In this document: one piece after another, positions 57,169-64,000 of the stretch | Layout: each line of letters starts with the position of its first letter | Numbering within the stretch: position 1 is the stretch's first letter | The notes under the pieces: generated by a model | Told to the model about the DNA's origin: nothing | Database searches by the model: none | What the model saw: the letters and a program-made list of their open reading frames with translations, nothing else | Assembly (NCBI GenBank): GCA_963735025.1 | Contig: CAVTJG010000011.1 | Coordinates: forward strand, 1-64,000 | Direction of reading: 5' to 3' | Length of the DNA stretch: 64,000 bases | DNA from: JAABRB01 sp963735025 | GTDB taxonomy: Bacteria; Pseudomonadota; Gammaproteobacteria; Burkholderiales; SG8-39 | Position numbers and translations under genes: made by a program

Positions 57169-57783
57169 ATGGCACTCACACAGGAGAAAATCGAGACCAG
57201 CAGTACGTGGCTGATCGTGCTGATCGTCCTGGTGGTCGCGGTGGGCGGGCTGGTCGAGATCGTTCCGCTCTACTTCCAGAAGTCCACGACGCAACCGGTG
57301 GCAGGGCTCAAGCCCTATTCGCCGCTGCGGCTTACCGGACGCGACGTGTACATCCGCGAGGGCTGCTACAACTGTCATTCGCAGATGATCAGGCCGTTCC
57401 GGGCCGAGACCGAGCGCTACGGTCACTATTCCGTCGCTGGGGAATTCGTCTACGACCATCCGTTCCAGTGGGGCAGCAAGCGTACCGGCCCCGATCTCGC
57501 CCGCGTCGGTGGACGGTATAGCGATGACTGGCACCGGATTCACCTGCTCAACCCGCGCGACGTCGTTCCGGAATCGATCATGCCCGCCTATCCGTGGCTC
57601 GCCGCCACGCCGGCCAATAGCGGCGACGTCGAGGCCAAGCTTCGTGCGCTCCGCGCGATCGGCGTCCCGTACAGCGATGCGGAGATTCAGGGAGCCCGGA
57701 AGGAGCTCGAAGGCAAGTCGGAGATGGACGCGCTCATCGCATACCTGCAGGAGCTTGGTACGGTGATCAAGGATCAGAGGTAA
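57169..57783 (+). CDS. ccoO: CcoO: cbb3 oxidase monohaem subunit II
   Basis: A 204-residue membrane-anchored cytochrome c. One N-terminal helix (about 14-33) precedes the periplasmic domain, with the haem c site CYNCH in REGCYNCHSQMIRPF and the axial Met in PESIMPAYPWL. It passes electrons from CcoP to CcoN. Length is normal for the family. Confidence 0.95.
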   Translation: MALTQEKIETSSTWLIVLIVLVVAVGGLVEIVPLYFQKSTTQPVAGLKPYSPLRLTGRDVYIREGCYNCHSQMIRPFRAETERYGHYSVAGEFVYDHPFQWGSKRTGPDLARVGGRYSDDWHRIHLLNPRDVVPESIMPAYPWLAATPANSGDVEAKLRALRAIGVPYSDAEIQGARKELEGKSEMDALIAYLQELGTVIKDQR

Positions 57784-57788
57784 CAGGC

Positions 57789-57971
57789 ATGGATATCAAC
57801 GATATTCGATCGCTGATCACAGTGATCAGCTTCGTTGCCTTTATCGGCATCGTGGTGTGGGCATATGGATCCAAGCGCAAATCCGGTTTCGAGGCGGCGG
57901 CCCGTTCGGTGCTTGACGAGCGCGACGGCGATCGGATCCAAGGCAATGCGCGGGGGGAGGGGCGGAAGTGA
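57789..57971 (+). CDS. ccoQ: CcoQ: small cbb3 oxidase subunit
   Basis: A 60-residue protein with one TM helix (about 8-27) followed by a basic stretch SKRKSGFEAAA. Position between ccoO and ccoP and the WAYGSKRK motif identify it. The ccoP GTG start overlaps its stop (GTGA). Confidence 0.9.
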   Translation: MDINDIRSLITVISFVAFIGIVVWAYGSKRKSGFEAAARSVLDERDGDRIQGNARGEGRK

Positions 57972-58915
57972 GCGAATTCACGAGCGGTTTCTGGGCGGTT
58001 TATATCGCCGTCCTCACGGTGATCTCGATCGTGGCCTGCGGAGTGTTTCTGAAGACGCAGACTGTTACAAGGGTCAAGGGTTCCAAGATCGACACGACCG
58101 GGCACGTGTGGGACGAGAGCCTCGCGGAGTGGAACAATCCGCTGCCGCGCTGGTGGGTTTGGCTGTTCTACATCACGATCGTGTTTGCGCTTGTCTATCT
58201 GCTGCTGTATCCGGGCCTGGGGCTCTATTCCGGCGCGTACAAGTGGACTTCCGTTGGCCAGTACGACACGGAGATGAAGCGTGCCGAAGAGCGTGTCGGA
58301 CCGATCTACGCGAAATTCATGGCGCAGGACATTCCCACGGTTGCAGCCAGCCCCGAAGCGCAGGCAATCGGCCAGAATCTGTACCTCAACTATTGCGCGC
58401 AATGCCATGCATCCGACGCGCGCGGTGGCAAGGGGTTTCCCAATCTGACCGACGGGGACTGGCTCTGGGGCGGATCGCCGGAAGCGATCAAGACCACCAT
58501 CACCAACGGCCGGAACGGGGTCATGCCCCCGTTGGGTTCGGTGCTGGGCGCGGAAGGAACCAAGGACGCCGCGCACTACGTGATGTCTCTTTCGGGTATG
58601 GCGGCGGATCCGATTCGAGTGGCGCGGGGGAAGGAGAAGTTTCAGCAGATCTGCGCGGCCTGCCACGGCGCCGACGGAAAGGGCAACCAGCAGCTCGGCG
58701 CACCGAACCTGACCGACAAGACATGGCTGTATGGCGCCGGAGAGCCAACGATCATCGAAACGATCACGAACGGACGCAATAACGTGATGCCAGCATGGCA
58801 TGAGCGTCTGGGCGATGCCAAAATTCACATGCTCGCTGCGTACATATGGGGACTGTCCAACCGTGACAGTCTGCAAAAGTCGGGGCAAGCCGAGAAGGCG
58901 GCGGGAGGAAAGTAG
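57968..58915 (+). CDS. ccoP: CcoP: cbb3 oxidase dihaem subunit III
   Basis: A 315-residue protein with two N-terminal helices and two cytochrome c domains (CAQCH near residue 141 and CAACH near 229), each followed by its Met ligand (NGVMPPLG and NNVMPAWH). The FixP N-terminal signature is present: DESLAEWNNPLPRWWVWLFY. It is the entry point for electrons from soluble cytochromes. Start is GTG 57968. Confidence 0.95.
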   Translation: MSEFTSGFWAVYIAVLTVISIVACGVFLKTQTVTRVKGSKIDTTGHVWDESLAEWNNPLPRWWVWLFYITIVFALVYLLLYPGLGLYSGAYKWTSVGQYDTEMKRAEERVGPIYAKFMAQDIPTVAASPEAQAIGQNLYLNYCAQCHASDARGGKGFPNLTDGDWLWGGSPEAIKTTITNGRNGVMPPLGSVLGAEGTKDAAHYVMSLSGMAADPIRVARGKEKFQQICAACHGADGKGNQQLGAPNLTDKTWLYGAGEPTIIETITNGRNNVMPAWHERLGDAKIHMLAAYIWGLSNRDSLQKSGQAEKAAGGK

Positions 58916-60376
58916 TTGGCCGAATCGGCAGCGCTCCAGGCTGGACAGAAAGGCAATCAGGGCAACGGTAAATCGACCGCGCAGGCGGCGGAGGTTGACG
59001 AGACCGAAGTCGCCTTATACGAGGTCCGCAAGAAAATCTACCCCCGTGCGGTGCACGGCTGGTTTGCGGCGTGGCGGTGGGCGCTCGTCTGGCTCACGCA
59101 GATCATTTTCTTTGGCCTTCCTTGGCTGGTATGGAATGGTCGACAGGCGGTGCTCTTCGACCTGGCAGCACGCAAGTTCTACATCCTCGGATTCGTCTTC
59201 TGGCCACAGGATTTCATTTATCTGACCCTGCTGCTGGTTATCGCAGCCCTCAGCCTGTTCCTGTTCACGGCGCTGGCAGGGCGACTGTGGTGCGGATATG
59301 CCTGTCCGCAGACGGTCTATACGGAGATCTTCCTGTGGATCGAGGAGAAGATCGAGGGCAGTCGCCTCGACCGGATGCGCCTCGACCAGGGGTCGACGAG
59401 CCCGCGGAAGATTGCCCTGAAAAGCGCCAAGCATGCCATCTGGATCGCGGTCGGGCTCTGGACCGGCTTCACATTCGTCGGCTACTTCACTCCCATTCGC
59501 GAGCTCCTCCATTCCGTTGCGCATTTCGCGACCGGCCCTTGGGAAACGTTCTGGATTCTGTTCTACGGATTTGCCACCTATGGCAACGCCGGGTGGATGC
59601 GCGAACAGGTCTGCAAATACATGTGCCCTTATGCGCGGTTCCAGGGCGTGATGTTCGACCGGGACACGCTGATCGTCACCTACGACCCGAAGCGCGGCGA
59701 GCCACGGGGCGCCCGTTCCAGGAAAGCGGACAGCCAGTCCCTAGGGCTGGGCGACTGCGTCAACTGCGACATGTGCGTCCAGGTATGCCCGACCGGCATC
59801 GACATTCGGAACGGACTGCAATACGAGTGCATCGGCTGCGCGGCGTGCATCGACGCGTGCGATCAGGTGATGGACAGAATGAGCTATCCGCGGGGCCTCA
59901 TCCGCTACGCGACCGAGAACTCGATCGACAAGGGTTTCAAGCCGGCGGAAATGAAGCGCCACGTCCTGCGGACCAGGGTCTTCGTCTATGCGGGCATTCT
60001 GCTGGCGGTTGTCGCGACCCTGCTCGTCGCGCTCTACCTGCGCGTCCCGCTCAAGATCGAGGTGCAGGCGGATCGCGCCAGCCTGATGCGCGAGGTCGAG
60101 GGCGGGCGGCTCGAGAATGTCTACCGGCTGCGGATCACGAACACGCAAGAGCAACCACACCGCTACCACATCACGGCCTCGGGAATCGACACGCTGACCG
60201 TCGCTAGCGACAGCGAAGTCGATGTTCCCTCGGCAGCGACCAGGGTGTTCCCGATCCGGTTGCGCGTCGATCCTGGGGTGATCGCGAAGGGCTCACACCG
60301 GATCGAGGTGGAAGTGCGCGCGGTCGAGAACGCTGACGTCACCGCGCGTGAGGGCGCAGTGTTCTTGGTGCGATGA
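58916..60376 (+). CDS. ccoG: CcoG: cbb3 oxidase accessory protein (FixG/RdxA)
   Basis: A 486-residue membrane protein with five or six helices and two [4Fe-4S] sites (CVNCDMCVQVCP and CIGCAACIDACDQ). The upstream membrane motif WCGYACPQTVYTE and CKYMCPYARFQ are conserved. The C-terminal about 110 residues form a periplasmic Ig-like domain. It reduces copper for delivery to the oxidase in studied species. It starts at TTG 58916 directly after the ccoP stop. Confidence 0.93.
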   Translation: MAESAALQAGQKGNQGNGKSTAQAAEVDETEVALYEVRKKIYPRAVHGWFAAWRWALVWLTQIIFFGLPWLVWNGRQAVLFDLAARKFYILGFVFWPQDFIYLTLLLVIAALSLFLFTALAGRLWCGYACPQTVYTEIFLWIEEKIEGSRLDRMRLDQGSTSPRKIALKSAKHAIWIAVGLWTGFTFVGYFTPIRELLHSVAHFATGPWETFWILFYGFATYGNAGWMREQVCKYMCPYARFQGVMFDRDTLIVTYDPKRGEPRGARSRKADSQSLGLGDCVNCDMCVQVCPTGIDIRNGLQYECIGCAACIDACDQVMDRMSYPRGLIRYATENSIDKGFKPAEMKRHVLRTRVFVYAGILLAVVATLLVALYLRVPLKIEVQADRASLMREVEGGRLENVYRLRITNTQEQPHRYHITASGIDTLTVASDSEVDVPSAATRVFPIRLRVDPGVIAKGSHRIEVEVRAVENADVTAREGAVFLVR

Positions 60377-60403
60377 GTCCACACGATCGGTACAACGACC
60401 GGG

Positions 60404-60922
60404 ATGCAAGCAATGGATAGAGCCTCCAAGCACTGGTATCGCGAGCCCTGGCCATGGCTGCTGATGGCTGCGCCACTGGCCGCTGTAATCATGGGAATCG
60501 TGATGATGGTCCTCGCGACCCGATCCAACGACGGCCTCGTCGCAGATGACTATTACAAGCAGGGTCTCGCGATCAATCAGATCCTCGACCGGGAGCGGCG
60601 CGCGGCAGCGCTGCACGTCTCGGGGCTGCTCGAATTCAGCGCGGACCGGCGGCAGGTACGGCTCCGGCTGCACCAGGACGGAGATCTGCCTCCAGCGCTA
60701 TCGTTGACTTTTGTGCACCCGACACGCGCCGGGTTGGACCAGGGCGTCACGCTGATCCGGACAGCGCCCGGGATGTTCTCGGGCGAGTTGCGTGCCCCCG
60801 TTGCGGGGCGCTGGCTCCTCACGCTCGAGGATGACGATCGCCGCTGGCGCGTGAGCGGCGTCTGGCATACCGAAGATGACGGGGTAGCGCTCCGTGCGGA
60901 AGGTGGGAAGGACAGCCGATGA
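60404..60922 (+). CDS. ccoH: FixH/CcoH family protein
   Basis: A 172-residue protein with a single N-terminal TM helix and a periplasmic domain. WYREPWPWLLMAAPLAAVIMG and GLVADDYYKQGLAINQ are the FixH signature. The C-terminal part is a beta-sandwich-like segment ending in GRWLLTLEDDDRRWRVSGVW. Needed for stable assembly of cbb3 oxidase in other bacteria. An ATG at 60413 is an alternative start. Its stop overlaps the next gene (ATGA). Confidence 0.9.
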   Translation: MQAMDRASKHWYREPWPWLLMAAPLAAVIMGIVMMVLATRSNDGLVADDYYKQGLAINQILDRERRAAALHVSGLLEFSADRRQVRLRLHQDGDLPPALSLTFVHPTRAGLDQGVTLIRTAPGMFSGELRAPVAGRWLLTLEDDDRRWRVSGVWHTEDDGVALRAEGGKDSR

Positions 60923-61236
60923 ACGTGCAGAGAGCGATCTGGATCCTTTGGCCATCGTTCATCGTCGGTGGTGTGGCAACGGGCGTATTCTTCACCCTGT
61001 TCGATCCCCGCGAACTCACGCTTTTCGGGGAGGAACTGGGACTGACGCGACTGGCCGTATACTCGATCGGATTCTTCGTGTTCTGGGCCTTTGCCGCGGC
61101 ATCGAGCGCACTGACGTGCTTCTTCCAGCGGACGGCGGCGCAAATCAATCGCGGTAGCGCAGCGATCGGCGTGGAATCGGTCGGCGGCAATCGTGACGTG
61201 CCGGATGTATCGCGCAGTAACCGGAATTCACCATAA
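60919..61236 (+). CDS. Small two-helix membrane protein of the cbb3 operon
   Basis: A 105-residue protein with TM helices at about 9-28 and 44-68, separated by FDPRELTLFGEELGLTRLAVYS. The last 30 residues are polar. Function not known. The ATGA overlap with ccoH shows that it belongs to the oxidase operon; similar small proteins occur after fixH in betaproteobacteria. Confidence 0.75.
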   Translation: MNVQRAIWILWPSFIVGGVATGVFFTLFDPRELTLFGEELGLTRLAVYSIGFFVFWAFAAASSALTCFFQRTAAQINRGSAAIGVESVGGNRDVPDVSRSNRNSP

Positions 61237-61249
61237 AGGAGTAGCGCGG

Positions 61250-61693
61250 ATGTTCAAGAGAATACTCATTCCGACCGACGGCTCGGCGCTCTCGCGAAAG
61301 GCGATCAAGGCAGGTGTCCGGCTCGCAAAGGACCTTCGCGCAAAGGTCACGGCCTACTACGCGATGGAGATGTTTCAACCCTACGTCTACGGCGACGGCA
61401 CGGTCATCGATTCGGCCACGCTCAACGCCTTCGAGCAGCGCGCCCGTCAGCAGGGTCAGAAGTTCCTCGCCGAGGTGGAAAAGGCGGCCAAGGCGGCGGG
61501 CGTAGGCTGCGAGACGGTGATGACGAAGCCCGTCACGCCCTACCAGGGCATCATCGACGCCGCTCGCAAGAAAAAGTGCGACGTGATCTTCATGGCTTCG
61601 CACGGCCGCGGCGAGTTCGCCTCGCTGATTCTCGGCAGCGTCACCCAGAAGGTGCTCGCAAAATCGAAGGTGCCGGTAATCGTCTACCGATAG
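61250..61693 (+). CDS. Universal stress protein, UspA family
   Basis: A 147-residue single Usp domain. It starts FKRILIPTDGSALSRKAIKAGVRLAKDLRAKVTAYYAME and has the ATP-binding loop G-x2-G-x9-G in SHGRGEFASLILGSVTQKVL, so it probably binds ATP. AAAGGAG precedes ATG 61250. It lies between the cbb3 genes and fnr, a common place for oxygen-responsive Usp proteins, and ends 3 bp from the convergent fnr stop. Confidence 0.9.
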   Translation: MFKRILIPTDGSALSRKAIKAGVRLAKDLRAKVTAYYAMEMFQPYVYGDGTVIDSATLNAFEQRARQQGQKFLAEVEKAAKAAGVGCETVMTKPVTPYQGIIDAARKKKCDVIFMASHGRGEFASLILGSVTQKVLAKSKVPVIVYR

Positions 61694-61696
61694 TGT

Positions 61697-62443
61697 CTAT
61701 CTTTGGCCCTGCTGGCCGAGCAGGGCCTCGAGGCCGTCCACATGGAGGATCCTGATGTGCTTCTGCTGCACGCTGATCAGGCCTTCGCTCTGGAACTTCG
61801 AAAAGATCCTGCTGACCGTCTCGAGCTTGAGCCCCAGATAGCTGCCGATTTCCTCGCGAGTCATTCGGAGATGGAACTCGGACGGTGAGTATCCGCGCGC
61901 GACGAAGCGCTGCGACAGATTGAGCAGAAAGGCGGCAAGACGCTCTTCCGCGCGCATTGAACCAAGGAGAAGCATCACACCCTGGTCGCGAACGATTTCT
62001 CTGCTCATTACCTTGTGGAACTGGTGCTGGAGACTGCGCACCTGGTGGGCGATTTCCTCGAGCCGCGCGAACGGAATGACGCACACCTCGCCGTCCTCGA
62101 GCGCCGTCCCGTTGCACGCATGCCGGTCCGTGCTGATTCCGTCCATGCCCATGATTTCCCCGGGCATGTGAAATCCGGTCACCTGGTCGCGTCCATCCTC
62201 GAGGATCACGTTACTCTTGAAGAAACCGCTGCGTATCGCGTAGAGCGAGGCGAACTCGTCGCCCGCGTGGTAGATGTTTTCGCCGCGCTTTACGCGTTTG
62301 CGGGTGTAGACGAGCGTGTCCAGCAGCTCTACTTCCGCCTCCGACAGTCCCATGGGCAGACAGATCTCCCGCAGGCTGCAGTTCGAGCAAGCCGTCTTGA
62401 GTTGCTGGAGGTTGACATGTTGCAGGAGTGGCTCGGTGCTCAT
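61697..62443 (-). CDS. fnr: Fnr: oxygen-sensing Crp/Fnr-family regulator
   Basis: A 248-residue transcription factor. Four Cys match the [4Fe-4S] ligands of E. coli FNR: Cys19, Cys22 and Cys28 (CSNCSLREIC) and Cys121 in DGEVCVIPF. The cAMP-like beta-roll contains YHAGDEFASLYAIRSGFFK. The helix-turn-helix EEIGSYLGLKLETVSRIFSKF carries the Glu-x2-Ser-Arg that reads the TTGAT half-site. It should activate the cbb3 operon and hemN at low oxygen. An FNR box 44-57 bp upstream of its start suggests autoregulation. Confidence 0.93.
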   Translation of the reverse strand: MSTEPLLQHVNLQQLKTACSNCSLREICLPMGLSEAEVELLDTLVYTRKRVKRGENIYHAGDEFASLYAIRSGFFKSNVILEDGRDQVTGFHMPGEIMGMDGISTDRHACNGTALEDGEVCVIPFARLEEIAHQVRSLQHQFHKVMSREIVRDQGVMLLLGSMRAEERLAAFLLNLSQRFVARGYSPSEFHLRMTREEIGSYLGLKLETVSRIFSKFQSEGLISVQQKHIRILHVDGLEALLGQQGQR

Positions 62444-62486
62444 TAGGCGGTTCGGGGCGCGAGTATTGGTCGGTGGGCGTCGAGGG

Positions 62487-62500
62487 TTGATCTACGTCAA
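62487..62500 (+). promoter_or_regulatory. FNR box in the fnr / hemN divergent region
   Basis: TTGAT-CTAC-GTCAA, one mismatch to consensus. It lies between the divergent starts of fnr (62443) and hemN (62535) and can serve either or both. Confidence 0.82.
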
Positions 62501-62534
62501 GGCGAAAAATCGGCGGAAAATCAAACTTCCTCCC

Positions 62535-63959
62535 GTGAGCGCTACGCAAGCCAGTTCACTGGCCCAGGTGATGCTGCCTGACGATCTGATCATCGACGCG
62601 AGTCTGATCCGGCAGTTCGACCGGGCCGGGCCACGCTACACATCGTACCCGACCGCCGATCGTTTCGTGGAAGCGTTCGACGGCGACGCTTACCGGCGGG
62701 CGCTCGAGGAACGCCATATCGGAAGCCTGGCACGACCACTGTCATTATACGTCCACCTGCCGTTCTGCAGCTCCATCTGCTACTACTGCGCCTGCAACAA
62801 GATCATCACCAAGGATCACGGCCGCTCTGCGAAATACCTGAGATTTCTGGAGCGGGAAATGGTGCTGGTGAAGGAGGCGCTCGGCGCGCGCACGCGCATC
62901 GAGCAACTCCACTGGGGTGGGGGCACGCCGACGTTCCTCAATCCGCAGGAACTGCGCGACCTCATGCGGGCGATCCGCGAGCATTTCTCGCTCGATCAGC
63001 GTGCAGAGTGCTCCATCGAGGTCGATCCGCGTTCGGCGGACACCGAGACCATTCAGCTGCTTGCGAAGATAGGATTCAACCGAATCTCGGTCGGCGTGCA
63101 GGACTTCGATGCCGAAGTGCAGCGTGCAGTCAACCGGATTCAGGGTTACGAGCAGACCGCCGCAGTGGTCGATGCGGCGCGTGCTGCGGGCTTCAAGTCG
63201 GTGAATGTGGATCTCATTTACGGGTTGCCGCGACAAGACCCGCGAAGCTTTCACGAGACGATCAACAGCGTGCTGACCCTCGACCCGGATCGCGTCGCGC
63301 TCTACAACTATGCGCATCTGCCTGCGGTTTTCAAGCCACAGCGCCGGATCAACGAGGCCGAGATGCCCGATGCGGAGACGCGGCTCGAGTTGATGTTGCT
63401 GGCGATCCGGAGCCTGACGCTGGGAGGCTTCCGGTACATCGGCATGGATCACTTCGCGAAGCCCGATGACGACCTGGCCGTCGCGCAGCGACTCGGCACG
63501 CTGCATCGGAACTTCCAGGGTTATACGACCCGTCCGGAATGCGATCTCGTCGGCCTCGGCATTTCGGCGATCGGCGCGGTCGGCCCCGCCTATGCGCAGA
63601 ACGTCAAGACCCTGGACGAGTACTACGATCAGCTCGACCAGGGCGAGTTGCCGGTGATGCGTGGGATCGAGCTCACGAAGGATGACCTGATCAGGCGTGC
63701 GGTCATTCAGGCACTTATGTGCAGTTTCGAAGTCTCGATCGAGGCAATCGAGATCGGGTATCTGATCGACTTCGGGCGATATTTCGCGGCCGAACTGGAT
63801 GACCTGCGCGAGTACGCCCGCAATGGCCTGGTCGAGCTCGACGACAAGTGGATCACGGTCACGCCGCGCGGCAGGTTGCTGGTGCGCGCAGTCTGCATGG
63901 TGTTCGACTATCATCTACGCACCGCGCAGGCGCGCGCGCGCTACTCGAAGGTCATTTGA
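62535..63959 (+). CDS. hemN: HemN: oxygen-independent coproporphyrinogen III oxidase
   Basis: Radical SAM enzyme of anaerobic haem synthesis, about 474 residues. RQFDRAGPRYTSYPTADRF is the family N-terminus. YVHLPFCSSICYYCACN holds the cluster Cys78, Cys82 and Cys85. HWGGGTPTFL, SIEVDPR, NRISVGVQDF and DLIYGLPRQ follow. GTG 62535 is chosen; ATG 62571 is possible. Longer upstream extensions would run through the FNR box and into the fnr gene. Regulation by Fnr is likely. The stop overlaps the next gene start. Confidence 0.93.
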   Translation: MSATQASSLAQVMLPDDLIIDASLIRQFDRAGPRYTSYPTADRFVEAFDGDAYRRALEERHIGSLARPLSLYVHLPFCSSICYYCACNKIITKDHGRSAKYLRFLEREMVLVKEALGARTRIEQLHWGGGTPTFLNPQELRDLMRAIREHFSLDQRAECSIEVDPRSADTETIQLLAKIGFNRISVGVQDFDAEVQRAVNRIQGYEQTAAVVDAARAAGFKSVNVDLIYGLPRQDPRSFHETINSVLTLDPDRVALYNYAHLPAVFKPQRRINEAEMPDAETRLELMLLAIRSLTLGGFRYIGMDHFAKPDDDLAVAQRLGTLHRNFQGYTTRPECDLVGLGISAIGAVGPAYAQNVKTLDEYYDQLDQGELPVMRGIELTKDDLIRRAVIQALMCSFEVSIEAIEIGYLIDFGRYFAAELDDLREYARNGLVELDDKWITVTPRGRLLVRAVCMVFDYHLRTAQARARYSKVI

Positions 63960-64000
63960 TGGATTCTTTGGTCCTGGCGGCCTTCCTCGTGGGGGTCGCC
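63959..64000 (+). CDS. Start of a membrane protein gene, cut by the window edge
   Basis: ATG at 63959 overlaps the hemN stop (TGATG) and encodes MDSLVLAAFLVGVA before the window ends. A hydrophobic start in this place fits the TauE/SafE-like or heavy-metal transport proteins often found after hemN in cbb3 clusters, but 14 residues cannot prove it. Confidence 0.5.
   Translation, partial: MDSLVLAAFLVGVA

Overview
This window comes from a GC-rich Gram-negative bacterium, most likely a betaproteobacterium. The evidence is the 16S rRNA sequence at 38797-40330, the gene neighbourhoods (ffs / dnaX-ybaB-recR, ccoIS-ccoNOQPG-fixH, fnr-hemN) and an exopolysaccharide locus of the exosortase-B-associated EpsD/E/F/G/L type. 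No species is claimed. The sequence reads as chromosomal core: one rRNA operon, topoisomerase IV, DNA polymerase III tau, and no insertion sequence, phage, plasmid or CRISPR array.

Layout. (1) 0.1-21.3 kb is a capsule/exopolysaccharide locus. Most of it lies on the minus strand: epsL, a small PEP-CTERM-like protein, epsD, epsE, epsF, epsG, a membrane glycosyltransferase, a fused WecG/GT4 glycosyltransferase, an acyltransferase, an O-antigen-ligase-type polymerase, a secreted protein of unknown function, a pyruvyl-transferase-like protein and a methyltransferase. Plus-strand genes are a sugar-phosphate transferase that starts the repeat unit, a second GT2, a flippase and a membrane protein with a possible TIR-like C-terminus. 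No exosortase is present. (2) 21.3-38.3 kb holds housekeeping and metabolism: an N-acyl-D-amino-acid deacylase-like amidohydrolase, parE/parC, a class V aminotransferase, 4.5S RNA, a CoA ester lyase, dnaX-ybaB-recR, a family III CoA-transferase preceded by the 5' stub of a paralogue, a radical SAM protein and an ABC importer. (3) 38.4-44.2 kb is an rRNA operon in the order tRNA-fMet, 16S, tRNA-Ile, tRNA-Ala, 23S, 5S, with a near-ideal promoter and terminator and matching processing stems. (4) 44.2-47.1 kb is a TRAP transporter. (5) 47.4-52.1 kb is a full DSF (cis-2-unsaturated fatty acid) quorum-sensing module: rpfG-rpfC facing rpfF. (6) 52.8-64 kb is the cbb3 oxidase cluster with its copper ATPase, assembly factors, a universal stress protein, Fnr and HemN. 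FNR boxes precede ccoN and lie between fnr and hemN.

How they fit together: EpsB-like transferase, glycosyltransferases, flippase, polymerase and EpsE/F/G/L form a Wzx/Wzy-type secretion path. RpfC/RpfG would turn a cell-density signal into c-di-GMP hydrolysis, which in other bacteria controls such polymers. Fnr would switch on the high-affinity oxidase and oxygen-independent haem synthesis at low oxygen.

Quality warning: parE, the ABC substrate-binding gene, the ABC ATPase gene (twice), rpfG and ccoN are each broken by one apparent extra base, always in the same direction. This looks more like uncorrected insertion errors than biology, and these genes are annotated as spanning the break.
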